A stretch of 64,000 nt of DNA from Phoronis australis (GCA_002633005.1 NMRA01000653.1:62001-126000); one strand, 5' to 3'; positions 1 through 13,712 are shown, counted from the stretch's first letter. Notes: generated by a model not told the origin, from the sequence alone. Program-made: numbers and translations.

Positions 1-502
1 TTGTTCCTTAGTCGAATTAGAAGACTTGTGATTTTATGCAAATAAGGATTTTGAAATAACCAACAGCTCACTTTAATTTGCTTGAGACTAGACTCTAAAA
101 ATTGGCTTGTCATGGTCTGCCTTCTTGCACGTTGAGCATGGTCCCGCCAAATAACAGACTCAGCTCTGTACAAACCCCTTAATCATTTCTCATCTAAGTA
201 AGGAACAAGTTGAGACCAATGTTATAAAGGCACCTAGTGGTCTAAATCCTAAATACACTTCATCTATGGAAGGTGACTCTGTAGCTGCCATAACTGGTAA
301 AGCCCCCAGCAGCAATAACATTCCGAAAGCGCAAACACTTTATATTGTTTTATTGTCTGAGGTAATAACTTCAAGAAGTCAAATTATCCAACATTAATAC
401 CAAAAATGTAACTTCTTCAACCCTAAAATGGATTGTGAATGGTAAACTAAATTTTTTTGATATAAAAGAGACAAGTTCTGTACTACCTGTAGATTCAGTT
501 AG

Positions 503-925
503 AGTTCTGTCGTTTCTCGGAACACAGCTCATTATTGTTCTTAAAATCATGAACAAGGTTACCATTACAGGAAAATTATTGATGACTGCAGTTCTCTCAT
601 TTTCCATACCGAAGCTCATTACTGTTCAAAGTAATGAACAAAGGTACCAGTACCGGGAAAATCATTGATGATTACAGTTTTCTAATTTCCCAGAACACAG
701 CTCGTTGTTGTTCAAAGTAATGAACAAAGGTACCAGTACCGGGAAAATCATTGATGATTACAGTTTGCTAATTTCCCAGAACACAGCTCGTTGTTGTTCA
801 AAGTAATGAACAAAAGTACCATTACTGGCAAAATCATTGATGATTACAGTTTTCTCATTTCCCGGGACACTGCTCATTATTGTTCAAATTAGTGAACAAA
901 GCATTACAGGAAAATCATTGCAGCA
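503..925. repeat. Tandem minisatellite, about 86-bp unit, about five copies
   Basis: Recurring blocks read as TTCCCAGAACACAGCTC, then GTTCAAAGTAATGAACAAAG, then a block around TACCAGTACCGGGAAAATC and ATTGATGATTACAG. The box CAGAACACAG recurs at 691 and 777, giving the 86-bp period. The outer copies have diverged and the middle ones are nearly identical. The arm TTCAAAGTAATGAA is close to self-complementary. The short ORFs here are read through the repeat and are not genes. Confidence 0.85.
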
Positions 926-1284
926 GTAACACAACACTTACCGTCTTCTCTACTTGCTGATGATTTATGTGTCTGGAATGTTGTACTAATTGAATCGTAT
1001 GATTCATGTCGGTCCTAAAGACAACCATTTGTTTTTCCGTTAGCTTGGTGATGTTTTATGCTGGCACTTGCTAATATTGAGCTTTAATGCTGGTGCAAAT
1101 TTCTCTAGGTTATTGTATCATTTTACATCCCCGCAAGATAAAGCCAGGTTTTTTTGTAATATAAGGACAGACTGTCCACAAGTTGCAATCATTCGGAAAT
1201 CGGCATTGGTACATGGCAACATTTAATTTATAATTGGATACCTAAAAAGACTTTTTAGGCCCGATATCTTCAAAATGGTTGTTC

Positions 1285-1925
1285 TGGCGCAGTGTCAGCG
1301 AACAATCGAGAGAAACACAGGTGATTCTACGTACAGCATAATTCTTTTATTCGTGTGCCGTCAGTACATAGACAAACCGGTAAACTGAAATAAACAAAAC
1401 CCTCAGTCACTACTACGAAATATAATACAAGCACAGGCAGTGACAATATATACAAAACCGTTATTTACATCAACGAAGAAAATGTACAAGTAACGAAATG
1501 GCTATATCAGATAAACTGAATCTTATATGAAAATACTATATACAAAAACGAACCTAATTCATACACAATTCTGCCGTGAGACCGTGACGCAAACTAGATA
1601 TCAAGTCACGCTAAACTTTTACAATAATATGAGCTAGAAACAGACTGGTTTGTGAATTGCAATCTCAAGGTCGCAGCGAACAACGCCCAAACCCTCGACA
1701 CGAACCACGAAGGACGAAATACGGCAAAGTAAATAAAGCGAAAATACTGAAACTACACGGGACACGAGAGAATGCATTGCACAAACCAGAATATAACGAT
1801 AAGCAAAAGAACACTACTTACATCATGAAAACCCTGCAATCTCGACGATGAAACCAATGAGATGCATACACTGCACACAGATACGAAATACGAATGAATG
1901 GAACTGGCGGGTAAAACGCTTTTAA
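1285..1925 (-). mobile_element. Possible LTR-like segment
   Basis: Read on the minus strand, the segment starts near a TTTAAAAG box and later contains AATAAAAG (plus-strand CTTTTATT at about 1344-1351) shortly before its end. That is the layout of U3, R and U5 in a solo LTR. I could not find a clear target-site duplication or a matching second copy, and there is no coding sequence beside it. It may equally be an unrelated promoter or 5-prime exon. Confidence 0.2.
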
Positions 1926-2503
1926 ATGTCAGTACCACGTGACAAGTTCACAATCTGCGGGGTACTTGAAAATGAGTACAACAGGAAACAATACTTAATA
2001 TACACAGGCAATATGAATGATTGCGTCTGCAGTAACAATGGTGGATGGGTTGCTATTTGTGTTTGTGCGGACCAAAATTTTTCCTTCCTCGATTATGATT
2101 TCATTGATCGAATAAATTCCCATATTGCTTTGCAATTTATGAGTTGCTTCTTATAGTCATGTGATTTAATGCTGCTCGGTTTGTTTACCTGGCGCTCACC
2201 AATGCGGCCTCGGATTTTTTTTGGCGACCTTGTAAAAATCCCCAAGTCTCCACGACTTCAGCAGATTTTTGCATTCAAATCTGAAGAAGTCTTATTTATT
2301 AAGAATTCCTCTCCCTGTGATTTGCTTCAAAATTGGAGCACATGCTCATGCTTTGAAAGGAAGAAAACAGCGGGGAGTTGTTCACCAAAAACTAGGGGAC
2401 CTGATCACTATGCAATATTTGTGTTATATTAGTATGTTGCCGGCAGTGGTTTGCATAAGAATGAATCTTTTTTTTTTAATGCCATGTTTATTTTCATTTG
2501 CAG

Positions 2504-5500
2504 GTAACGGGCGGTAATAAAGGCATTGGTTTCGGTATAGTAAAGGCACTATGTCAACAGAAACCAGACTGGAAAATTTATGCTACTGGTATAACACTTC
2601 TTGCTATTAATTTAAAAGGGGAAAGAAATCCAAGTCGGTATCTTTCCTGTCTGGACTATATGTCACACTGGTCTTGTATATAACTTATTTGCAAAATATA
2701 ACTTTTTACCATCACACCAAAATTGTTAATACAGAAGTCAAACTACTCAGCTAGAGCAACTTAAATTTCTGGCACTGAGTGCATGAGTGGGGCCAAGTGC
2801 TGCTTTTCTCTTGTTGAAGTCCTTAATTCAGTTATGTAGCTACAACTGCGCGTGTGCTAATAAACTAGTGGTACTCCTCAATTTTTCATTACTGGATATG
2901 TAACAGCTGTTGGTTCAGTGATGATTCTTGTTAAACATGTCATAATAGTACCTTTACGTTGCACTAGGTTGCAGTGAAGTCTTTTGTGATGCTGAAGGGC
3001 AGTGGCGTTTTGCATTACAGCACGTGATGAGGGGCGTGGTCAAGCCGCCATTCAAGAGTTGAAAGGTCAAGGGTGTAACCCAGGGTTCTGCCAACTGGAT
3101 CTTGACTCTCCACAGAGTATTGAGAAGGCAAAGAAATACTTCTTGGACACCTATGGGGGCATTGACGTCTTGGTCAACAATGCAGGCATTGCTTACAAGG
3201 TGAGGTGAAAGGTCAAGGTTTTATTGAGGGCTCAAATGATGTAGTGTTCATTTCTTATCACTGCTTTAAAGGTATCACAATTCATGTAAATTTGGTTCTT
3301 GCAGTATGTTTAGAGCATCGCTCTGAGCCCACTAGTGCTACAAATTGCCAAATGTTATGAACTGTTTGGCGTATTGGCTCGCTTTTATCTTTGTCACCCT
3401 GAGAATCACCTTTTTAAATTCAAACAGCTGCGAATAACTACCACTTGCAATGGGGTTCTATTCAGACCCCTAATCAATACAACCTTTTATTTTTTGTGCT
3501 GGGATCTCACTGTGACACAACGTGGCACGAAAAGGCAGCTTCAGTTATCATTTGACGGCTTACACTTGGTTGATTGAACTCTCGTTTTCTTATTTTACTA
3601 GCTTTGCTAGGACAGTATCGTTAGCCTAATACACCTGAAGTAACAGAGTTTTGTTGAAGGTAGGCTTTAACCTACTGACATCTGACCTACATGTGTATTC
3701 TGAGTGATGTGCTATGCTCAATTTTATCAGAATCTAGAATATGAGATTTTGTCCACTTGATATTAATATTACTAAAAATATGAGCACAGCCCAAGAAATT
3801 GTTTTTCCATTATGTCCAGGTTCTCATTCACTCTCTCCCTTGCGTACATTCACTAGCCAGGCCAGCTCAGAAGAGCAGGAGACACCTTTATGCAATGCTC
3901 GATTGTCAGCCAGTAAGGCCACAATTCAAACCCTGGTCTCCCAAATGATAGTCATGAGCTTAAACCACTGGACCTCACTGTCTATTCAGTAAATTTTTGG
4001 CCTATAAAATATAGATATCATCTTTTTGTACGCATTTGGGGAGGGAAAATTGCATGTAAAATGCAAATAATTGCAAATGATCCGTTGTCATTACAATTAA
4101 GGCATTCGCGTGTTTCATTTTCTCTCTCTCCGCCAATTTAACACTACACTGACCATTGAGCTATGCCCGGTCTGAGTCGGAATCTAAAGTTTTGTCCAGT
4201 TTGCCAGCTATGAATTTTCCATGAAACAGACAGGGAGGGACATCTATGTGCAGAATATTGTACTGAGACTGGTGTATCTTCTGGGCTTGAAAGAAAAATA
4301 TCATTTATGGCCTGATAACTGTCTTGATGGTTTAGCTGTAAAGTTTATGAGTGTCCCAAGTTTGCGATTCACAAGAAAATAATAAGACAAGTGACTACAG
4401 TTTAAAAGTGTGATATACATATATCAGCAAAGCAGCCACACTTCACAAACTCTGATAAAAGACTGACTCAAACCACGAGGTCTCCAGAGAACCTGCATCG
4501 ACATTTGCCTATCAATGACTAGCCAACAAATAGCTTAAAGTAGACGTCACAATGGACATCAGAATATGAATAGTGACACACTAACAGGCAACAGTCTGTC
4601 CCGTTTCATGAGCACCAGTTAAAAATTGACCGTGTATTAGCAGCTACTGGTCAGAAGTGGTTCATTGTAAAAGACGCACCTTGTATTTTCATTACAGGGT
4701 GCTTCCTCAGCTCCATTTATTGAACAAGCAGAAGTGACTTTGGCAACCAACTTTACAGGCACTTTGAATGTGTGCAAAAGCTTCATCCCTATCCTCAGGC
4801 CCAATGCTAGGCAAGTGTGTTTTTATGTACATACTTACGTCTAGTCACATTGTTATGATGTCTGTGGCCCCTCCCAAAGACATCACAGTATTGTGATGTG
4901 GCCCCTCCATTAGCAAACAGTAATGGTAAAATGTCACCAATTTCGAACAAATATAATTGCTAAAATCTGTCATGTTTCAAAGTCTTTTAAGGTTGTTGTG
5001 CACGTACAAACAAGGTTCCTGAGGCAAGCTATGAATTCAAATGTTCCGCTGTCCTCAGATCCTTAGACTCTCGACTTTTCTGACCAAGAAATCTTATTCT
5101 ATGACAATAGGAACCAGACTGAAAGTATTGCAAATTGCAGACTGGTAAGTTGTCTTAATGTTTTAATTGGAAAACTACACACTATTAAGTGGGTAGGTTC
5201 TCTGTTGCACTTTTAGTTTCTAGAGCAGCATCCGTGAGTATATCAGGATAGCTGGTAATTGTATGAATACAGACTCTGGACTTAATCAGCCAATCAGGTT
5301 CACCGACCCTAATAGTGATGTTAAATGCTTCTACCCGGGGCAACATTAATTTGATAATGGATTCTGAGAAGTGGATCCAAAAACATTCCGTCAATTTCCG
5401 TCTGTAAGAAAAGGAACCCATCCACTCACTAGATCTACTACTTAGAAATTATTTAGTGATTTTCATTATTGTTTCATAGGTTGGTGATTGTCTCCAGTGT

Positions 5501-8500
5501 GGTGTCCATTATGGCCTTGAAGAAATGCAGCAATGACCTGAGGTCAAAGTTCACTGCTCCTGACCTTTCACTGGACCAGCTTGTTACTTTGATGAATAAG
5601 TTTGTGAGGTAACTGACTGCAAAAATGCTCTTAACACACAGTTGATGCATTTTGTTTTAATCCACATGTCCAAAAGGTGGAGCCACTATTGTTACAAAAT
5701 ACGAGTAAGGTAGCATGACAGTAAACGTGTTTGGAAACTGAACACTGTTTACGTCTGCTTTTGAATACGTGGTCAATAAGTTTACTTCATTTTTTTTCCA
5801 TTTGCATCATATACCTGTATATAACATAGTATACATGGGCCACTGCATATCTTTCTAAAAGACTTTTTGTCCCTATCATACAAATACCATAGTAAGAGCC
5901 TATTCATAAAATTCTAAAACTTTAACTTTGATTCAGGTCTTGAGTATATAACTAATGAAGCTGAAGAAAGTATTAGGGGACAACCACGAACATTTTTCCC
6001 AAATGTGTGACCAGGGGAAATTTCCATTATGTTTGTACATTCTTCTGAATCTCTGATCTGTGACACCGAGATTCAGCCAGTGCTACTTTTGAACCCAGTC
6101 ACTATGTTTTGAATTTTGTTTCTACCTGACTCGTTTTCGTTTATGTTTTCCTAGAAATTAATGTTCATAGTTTTCCATGAAATGAAATCAAGGCTTGTCG
6201 AGTCTCTGCAAAAATGTCTATTGTCATTGAAGCGTTGGTTTCAACATTCAGTTATGTAATTGAGAGATAATTTGCATTTTATCTGACGCGATCAACTTTT
6301 GGACAGACTGGCCAGCCAGCTTATTTTTTTCTGTAGCCTTTTGAGGGCCTTCACTGTCGTGGGACAAAAGTGCCAGTTGCCCCTACTAGGCTAGTTAAGG
6401 GAATATCCCCTCCTGTAGTATTCAGTCCCAAAATCGACACACGGAGGGCCTTGCTTTTTTAGCGTCAATAAGGGGCTGTGATGTATTTAAATTCAAGAAT
6501 TTAAAACACATGGGCCTGTCACTTTTTGTACAGTTTAGATAAGCTGCATGGAATTTGATTAACGAATTGAAAACCATCCTTTCATTTATTGGTGATCTTA
6601 CTGCATTTTCCTTTGATAAAATTTGAAGATTGGCACCTCTGCGTTGCTCTGTGCAATTGTCATGTTTTCACGGACCCTAAGAAAGTGAAGTGCGCTCTCG
6701 ATCCGGTTTTATCCAACTTTTATTGTATTTGCTGTGAACTTTGATCTATTTTTAATTTTATTTTTGGACAGCAGAAGAAAACAAATAATTAAAGCTTTTA
6801 TCACTAGAAAATATCTGAAAAATTAGTCTCTTGTACATTGTGCAATTACAGTGACGTCAAGAGTGGTGTGCATGAAAAGGAGGGATGGCCATCCACTGCT
6901 TATGGAGTTTCAAAGATTGGCTGCACATGCTTGGCTAAGATTTTCCAGAGGGATTTCGACAAGGATGCGAGAAACGATATGGTCGCAAATGCGGTATGTT
7001 GGTTTGCGTGCAACAGCATATTGTCTCCATGTGAGGCACCAGACATATAGTTTTGGCACTATTGGCCTGAGTGACGAATCCTTTTGTGTCCTATCAGTTT
7101 TATTAGAGGGTTTTTAGTAATTCCACCATTTTTTCTGTTTCCTCAAAAATTTTATTTATAGCGGTAGGGGAGATCAATGATTTTTATGGCATACCTGACT
7201 CTGTGCAGTGGGCTTTTAGAGAGCTGACATCGTTGTTTGATTATATCATATTTGGTGTATTGACTTCCTGTGGCAAGCCAACATGTTGAGCTCTGGTCTC
7301 AAGCAATAACGAACTGTCAATAATTCTTTCCAAGTCCAGAATTAGGGTTAGGAACAAGTTGTGACCAATTTCCTGTAAGTGGTGAAAATCAAAACATGGG
7401 ATGGCGTAGGTGCTACAACATTTCTCAACTGAATGAACATTCAAGTTTGGATTTTAATAGCAATGTTTATTTGTTTATTTATATGGCCAACGCCGTTTGT
7501 TTGGGGATTGAGGATTAATTCTAACTGTATTAGGATTGCCTGCACCTAAAACCCCTGAGGTTGAATTGACTTGTGCTTGTAATGACCAAATTAAAAACTT
7601 GGAGAGTCCCCTATTGACGAAAGGTGTAACCTTAGTGTAGACCACTGCTTTTGTGAAGGTTATCCACGTATTACAAATACACAAACTTTTTGAAATTAAA
7701 AATGTAGAAAAACATGAAGCACTGCAAGCGCCTCGGCTGTTTGCAGATTGGGGATTTTTGGATTTCTGAACACAAGAGGGACTAGTGCTTCATGATCGAG
7801 CCTGTAGGTTTTTCAGAGCTATGAAGGTAGTCAGTTGAATACAATATTTGCCAGGAATAATCAGCAAGATTACCCAGAATTCCATCATTACATCAGCGTG
7901 TAAGCTGGATTTACTGTTGGTGGCTGAGAGAGAGGGTGGAACTCACTGTAATTCCTGTTTTTAAAAGGATACTAAGCCCCGTTTTGGTGATTTCATACAA
8001 TCCTCATTTTGCCACCAGCTAATGAATCATTGGTGTCCCACTTGAGTGATAAAAGCACCGTATATATTATATCATAGTTCTTGGTGGGTGGCCGTTCCCT
8101 ACAGTTGTGTAACTAGCCTAAAGCTCATGTCACGCTTGCCGTTTAGTAGACTTGGTAAGGAATTTTCAAATTCATGCTCGAAACATATGAGGTTTGTTGA
8201 GGGTTACGGAGCATTGGTTTCATTTCAGAGAACTACTAGTACTACTTAGTAAGTAGATGTGAACATCTTTTTAAATAATTTATTGAGTCATGGGTCAAAA
8301 CTGGGTTTGGTATCCTTTTAAGAGATAACACGGTTTTGTCTGATTGTTTTTGATGTGTGCTGTAATGTCCTTTAAACTTGGAAAATCAGCTCTTCTCAAA
8401 TGGCAGTATATGCTGAACACTTGTTGTTTCCGTATGCAAATAGTGGAAGTGATTTCCTTATAAGACAGTCAGAGAATCTGAACAAAGTTTGGGACAGTTT

Positions 8501-11234
8501 CTAAAATTTGGAATACTGAAATTCAGGTTGAAATTGAATTTTTTCAATCCTGAAGATTGGAAAATGGTGACGACATTCGTCACATTTCTCAAAATATTAG
8601 AAACTGCGTTCTAAAATTTGGTACAAGACTCGACTTTGAGCAATATAATTAATTTTTTCACTCTTCTAAACAGTATTTTTGTATTCTAAATTGGTGAACC
8701 TTTGACACATTTCAAGACCACAACATTGTTCTAAAGGATATCATAATACATTCTGTTAAACATTTAGGGTTTGACTTTTTTTGTTTTAGCTTTTCAAACC
8801 TTCATTGTAGGACTTGTGTACAATGGACATAATGATTAACAACAGTAACTTCACAAGACAACAACCAAACAACATTTGATAAAACTTTTGAGCATTTGCA
8901 AGAATTTGGTACAAAGCATCTGACGATTACAAATATGACAAATTTAGCAATTATTTTTGTCTGAAATTAAAAAAAATTTACTGCAATTTCACTGTACAAA
9001 AGATCGCTTATTCAGTGAAGAGTTTAATTTTTTTTGCATTTTCAGTATAATATGTTAATATTTTTTCCTAGTGTTGTCCTGGTTACGTGGACACTGACAT
9101 GTCGAGTCATAAGGGAAACCTGACCATTGAGCAAGGTAAGTTTAATTGTGACTTCTCTGACGGAAGTTAACTCACCATATATTGTTTTATAGCAACGACA
9201 TGTCCTCATGTATAACACATATGTCACGTTTTTCCCCGTGTGTGGGCAGGCGCAGGTTGTGACAGACCGGCGCTAATAGCTTTCGGTGCAACGATAGACT
9301 GAAGACTGATTCGAGTTAACCCTTTTATTAATCTCGACTGTACGTTCACAACAAGCCTACTCAAACAAAACGTCCGACGTCAATGTCTGTTCTATGCTCC
9401 AGCCAGTGCTGCGAAGCCTTGTCTTGTGACGAACTTCTGAGAGACGTTCATCAACTGTTACACTCGATGATTCAAATAACTTACTGTCTCTATAGCTGGC
9501 TCTCTATTGACTCTCGCTGTAACTGCTGATTCTCTTCACTGCAACTCTTTAATTCCTTAACTGCTTTTACTCCGGCTACTGAGCTACTTAACTGCTTTAC
9601 TGATTTTCTGCTGTACTGACTAGTACAGCCCCGTGCTTGTGTCTTTATAGACTAATGCATTGTTCTTGAACTTTTCACCAATTCAAACACATGCCAGAAC
9701 TTTCGAAATCTACCCAATCATTCTACAAACATTATTAGTCTCTAGAATATTCCAGACTGTCATGCTAGAGTTTTCTAGAAAGTTCCACACTATACTGTAG
9801 AAAACAAATTACATCATTACTGTACTGAACTTAGGGGTCATGTCAATCAATAACACCAACAACAAAACAAAAAATACAACTAAAATAGTGTAAGTCTACA
9901 TGTATATTCTGACAACATAATTGACAATGTATCTGAAACTATTGTTATTTGTGGCTAAACTGACCTTGATAACAAAAGTTGCTTTTCATCAATGGCCCCA
10001 ATCTGAAATGCCATATCTACAGTCTGATTCTGTGGTGTTTACTAATACTTACAACACTGCATATTCATATTGTATTTCTCTGTCTGTTGCAGTGTTTACC
10101 ACTATTTTACAGTGAAATTAACCCATCATTTTGTAGTTCCAATGTTATCTTCTAATAGTAGCCGGGTCTTTAAGAGACAACTCGTTCTGATAGAAGTCGG
10201 GAATCTTGGTACGCTGAAATTAGTGAACACTTGGTCTCTAATAGACAACTTGTTCTGATACAAGCTGGGAATAATGGTCCGCTGAAAATAGTGAACACCG
10301 AGTCTCTAATAACAACCTTCCTCTAATAGAGCTTCGGTTTCCATGTTGTCTGCATGCTGTCTTGGAAGAAAGTAAAATAGCAATTAGTATATAACATCAA
10401 GCTTAAACTTGTGTAGTGACATGATACGACCTTAGAGCGGATGATTGACAAATGCCAAATTTTTTTGTTTGCCATGGTGCCATACCATGTAATGGCCCGC
10501 CATAAGACCGACGTAAATAATGCCACATCTGTAACAAAAGCCCCCCTCTAATAGTGTCGGGGTCTGGTGCTATCTGAAAAAATAATAGCTATTATATTGA
10601 GTTGCAGTGTTGACATTAAAACTTTGACAAGCTGAGTGAGTATAATATATCTTTGTTTCCTTGTTCAAATCCACTCACAAGTGTGTTAGCAGACTAACTT
10701 TTCAAAACTTGGTCAACCGTGTAAGGCATTCTCCTAGCTACAGAAAAGTATAGACTTGAGTTTTGGACCTTACTATTTTATGTAAAGGCCTTTGTGCTGA
10801 ATTTTCCATGAAGGAACATGAAAAATATTCCTGAAAATAAAATTAGAGCTCTTTTGTACTTTCAGACACATTTAACTTGGTTTTCACTCAACTAAACCTT
10901 ATTTTCTGAGAAATTATAATTAAACTTGGCATGCATAAAATGTCATATCTTGTAGCTCTGTGGATGACTGTTGTTAGATATGTTTGTCTAAATCTAGTAT
11001 GTTGCTCTGTGGATGACTACTGTTAGATACGTTTGTCTAAATCTAGTGTGTTGCTCTTTGGATGACTATTGTAAGATTTGTTTCTCTAAAACTACTGTGT
11101 TGCTCTGTGGATGATTGTTTGATGTAATTGTTCTTGTAGGCGCAGAAAATCCGGTGTATTTGGCGTTGTTGCCACCAAAGACGGAAATCAGAGGCGAGTT
11201 CATTCGGGAGAAGAAAGTAACTCCGTGGGTCTAG
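2504..11234 (+). CDS. CBR1: Carbonyl reductase (NADPH), CBR1/CBR3-like short-chain dehydrogenase, 5-prime exon missing
   Basis: Cytosolic NADPH-dependent reductase of quinones, aldehydes and other carbonyls (family knowledge). Exons: 2504-2588, 3021-3199, 4698-4810, 5480-5608, 6852-6993, 9072-9135, 11140-11234; reading phases join throughout and the stop is TAG. They total 268 codons plus stop, so with about eight missing N-terminal residues the protein matches the usual 277. Visible motifs: cofactor-binding TGGNKGIG in the first exon, ARDEGRG (an NADPH-type arginine) and NNAGIAYK in the second, SSVVS with the catalytic serine in the fourth, YGVSK (catalytic Tyr and Lys) in the fifth, CCPGYVDTDM in the sixth. 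The insert around MNKFV...EKEGWP before the catalytic Tyr is characteristic of CBR1/3 and makes monomeric carbonyl reductase the best call. The third intron has a GC donor (GCAAGT). The final intron carries LTR-like and minisatellite sequence. CBR1 and CBR3 cannot be told apart in an invertebrate, so the symbol is by family. Confidence 0.93.
3858..3995 (-). mobile_element. Possible tRNA-derived SINE in a CBR intron
   Basis: On the minus strand the sequence reads CAGTGGTTTAAGCTCATGAC (A-box-like), about 25 bases later GGTTTGAATTG (B-box-like), then unrelated tail sequence. The spacing and the two boxes resemble a decayed tRNA promoter, as in SINEs. The arms do not fold into an intact cloverleaf, so this is not called a tRNA gene. 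A second A-box-like stretch (TAGCTCAATGGTCAGTG, minus strand) lies at about 4155-4175. Confidence 0.4.
9258..9840 (-). mobile_element. Probable solo LTR in a CBR intron
   Basis: Read on the minus strand there is a TATA box (TCTATAAAGAC, plus positions about 9642-9653). About 315 bases later comes an AATAAA signal (plus 9324-9329), and the segment ends in GGTCTGTCACA just before the boundary. This is the U3-R-U5 order of a retrotransposon LTR. No gag or pol sequence flanks it, so it would be a solo LTR left by recombination. I did not find a convincing target-site duplication, so the ends are approximate. Confidence 0.4.
10150..10330. repeat. Short tandem repeat, about 68-bp unit, 2.5 copies
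   Basis: AGACAACTCGTTCTGATA at 10175 recurs as AGACAACTTGTTCTGATA at 10243, each followed by GGGAAT, then a GCTGAAA and AGTGAACAC block, then GTCTCTAAT. A third, partial copy ends near 10320. It lies in the last CBR intron. Confidence 0.7.
10953..11125. repeat. Tandem repeat, 49-50-bp unit, abutting the last CBR exon
   Basis: GCTCTGTGGATGACT recurs at 10954, 11003, 11053 and 11102, with GTTAGATAYGTTTGTCTAA between copies. The array stops about 15-20 bases before the acceptor tract of the final CBR exon (exon start 11140), so it occupies the branch-point region of that intron. Confidence 0.85.
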
Positions 11235-13555
11235 CTGCAAACATATAATAGTCTGACGTTCTTCTGACGGTGTTAAAACAATGCAGTATGAAAAGACATC
11301 CACCCTCATGTACAAAAAGGTCGCACATTGGTGTGCATTTGTCATGAAATGACCACAGGACATGTCCTTCTCATGAAATGACGACATGCGCATGCCTTTT
11401 TCAAGAAATGACCACTCTTGTCTCATCGTCTTCATTTCTTTTTTGCGCACCACAGTTCTGCTCTTTCAAACACGTTTCTTTTGCAATGAACCGCATGATT
11501 GAAGTCGTAGTGAACAGAGCGATTTTATTGTACCAATCTCGTACTACATGGAATTTCTGTTGACAACCCCCCCCCCACCCATGTCTTTGAGTCCTTGAGA
11601 GTGAGGCCTTCCTTCGGAGTCACAGAGATTGTACTGTGCCTACGGTATTGTGGTGAAAATTAAACTTTGTGATCATGATTACAATCAGATGATATCAAGC
11701 TAATCTGTTGTTTGCTCATTTGCACCTCTCTCTCTCTCTCCAAAGTAAGTAAAAGTAAGTAAAATGCATTTCTTCAGTCGGGATTGATTTCGACTGAGAC
11801 CGCTTACTGCTATAAAACTCGTCTCTTTTTGTAACAGTAGTCATATAATGTGCCCGTTATATTGAGAACCAGTTGATGCTCGTTTTTCAGTGTCGAAAAC
11901 TGGTTCTCAAAATGCGGGCACGTTATAACAGCCGGGTGAAAAGTGATTTTTGGTGTTGCAAAGAATTGATAGTTTGTTCTATAATATTGGTCAAGACCAT
12001 TCAAGGCAAATAAAATGACATGCTGTGACAAGTTCACTGATAGAGCCTGGTCTTGCGTAATAATAATCTGCCAGAGGTGACTTTAGAATTGTTCTTTAAC
12101 AGTCTTAAATCAAATCTTTTTTACTAAGGAAAATTTTGAGACCAATTTCAGAACCTTAGGTGACCCTAAATAAAAATGTGACAGAAGGGGTGCTTGAACC
12201 TCTAAAAATTCGTGAGTAAAATATAATGTATTCATCAGAACAGAAATGTGATGCCTCAAGACAAAAGCATATGTCGACAGAAAAAATTCATTCATTAGAA
12301 AATAATTATGTTTGACAAAACTACCATGTTGTTTGTGAAACTAAAGGGTGGTCTTATACAAGTGCCATAACTAGTCTCAGTTGAGGGTGATTTGATGTGA
12401 ATTGATTAACATTGTTGATTCCATTGACAGTACTGTAGAATCAATTGGAAATAAAATTTTAATCGAATATATGTGGATAGTTCATGCTTTTTCCTGTTTG
12501 ACAAGTGTGGGTGGAAATGATGCTACTGGAAAACGCAAAAGGCAGCAACAATTTGTAGTAATTTTTAATCAATTCCTGTAGGTAATTTATGTCAATGCTT
12601 TCTTTTTGATTTCCTACGGACCAGAAAGTGATCCTTCTGGGCGTCACATCCCGTATACCACATACGGAAGTATCCCGAACGTACATCCAGGCTCACTGTT
12701 TGGGTGCCACCTAATGTGGATGCCCTCGGCCTCCGTCACCCTCCCTTCTCTTCGCGCTACTCTCTAGTGACTCCTTGATGTAGGGGTCTATCTTGGCTCC
12801 GAGCGCTACCTGCAATCTCGTCGGATGGTGATGGACGTAGCTTACCACGACTGTCTCTCAAAATGGGCCTCTCAAGGGCACATCCTCATGCATGTATGAC
12901 TAGTCAATACCAATGCCTCCGGGAGCTTGGAAGGGGAGGCCCAAACTTGAGCACACTGGCAGCCTAGTCCGGCCCCAATTATCGCCAATCTGCCACTCTG
13001 ACCGGTGCTTACTAGATCAAATAAACCACGCAATGTCACAGAACATCTGCCTTTGTCAGTCGCTGTTAACCAAAACGTTGAAAATGACCCCCGCTGGCAC
13101 ATAATCAACGACCTACTGGTTTTCCAACTAGTTGTTTTTCCCCGGCGGAATAAAAAGTGGTCACGACACATCCCCGGGATCACAGTTTCGTTGATCAAGA
13201 AAAAAGAAAATTATGAGATCACGAACGCAGTTTTCATTCCTTTTTAGGAATAACTAAAAAAAACAGTTTTGTCTTGTGTCGTATTGTTGTAACTCGATAT
13301 CAGGACGTGGTGCTTTCTTAATAGTCGGAGAAATTCTAAAATACATACGTTTTTAACCTTTTCTAGCACTTGTAATGGATATCCATTGTTTTCTTAGACA
13401 ATTATGATAACGTCTTGTTCGTACAAGTTCTTGTGGGCTACGGATATCGACGTTCTCGGATAAAGCGTGGGACTGTTGTCGGAAAATGGGGCTGAAATAA
13501 GTAAGAGGGGTAATTATTCGACGACAGCCGGTATCCAGGCTTTCTCCCTAGTAAT

Positions 13556-13712
13556 CATGGGCGGCGCACCATAAGGTACCGGAGGCTATAGCCCCCCCCC
13601 CCCCCCCACTTATTTCACTGAGTGCTGTGCGCCCATGGTCTAAATGGCGCACCAGTGCAAGGGGGGAGGGGGGTTAGCTCCCCAATCTATTCAGTGCTGT
13701 GCCGCCCATGGT
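13556..13712. mobile_element. Small inverted-repeat element (MITE-like), copy 1
   Basis: The left end reads CATGGGCGGCGCACCA and the right end reads TGTGCCGCCCATGG, so the termini are imperfect inverted repeats. The body contains GGCTATAGCC followed by a run of C, and two CAGTGCTGTGC boxes. A related copy lies at 23877-23966. No coding capacity. Confidence 0.5.

Larger units (their letters stand above)
1..2503. other. Upstream non-coding region
   Basis: No convincing protein exon was found in this stretch. It contains an 86-bp tandem repeat (503-925) and a possible LTR-like segment (about 1285-1925), described separately. The first coding exon of the carbonyl reductase, expected to supply roughly eight N-terminal residues, should lie here or before the window. 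I could not identify a start codon followed by a phase-0 donor. The remaining sequence is AT-rich and unremarkable. Confidence 0.5.

Noticed and set aside
3858-3995. Functional tRNA gene
   Set aside because: A and B boxes are visible, but acceptor and T arms do not pair; called a SINE remnant.
11043-11453. 136-codon minus-strand ORF
   Set aside because: Antisense to the last CBR exon and the 49-bp tandem repeat; a shadow.
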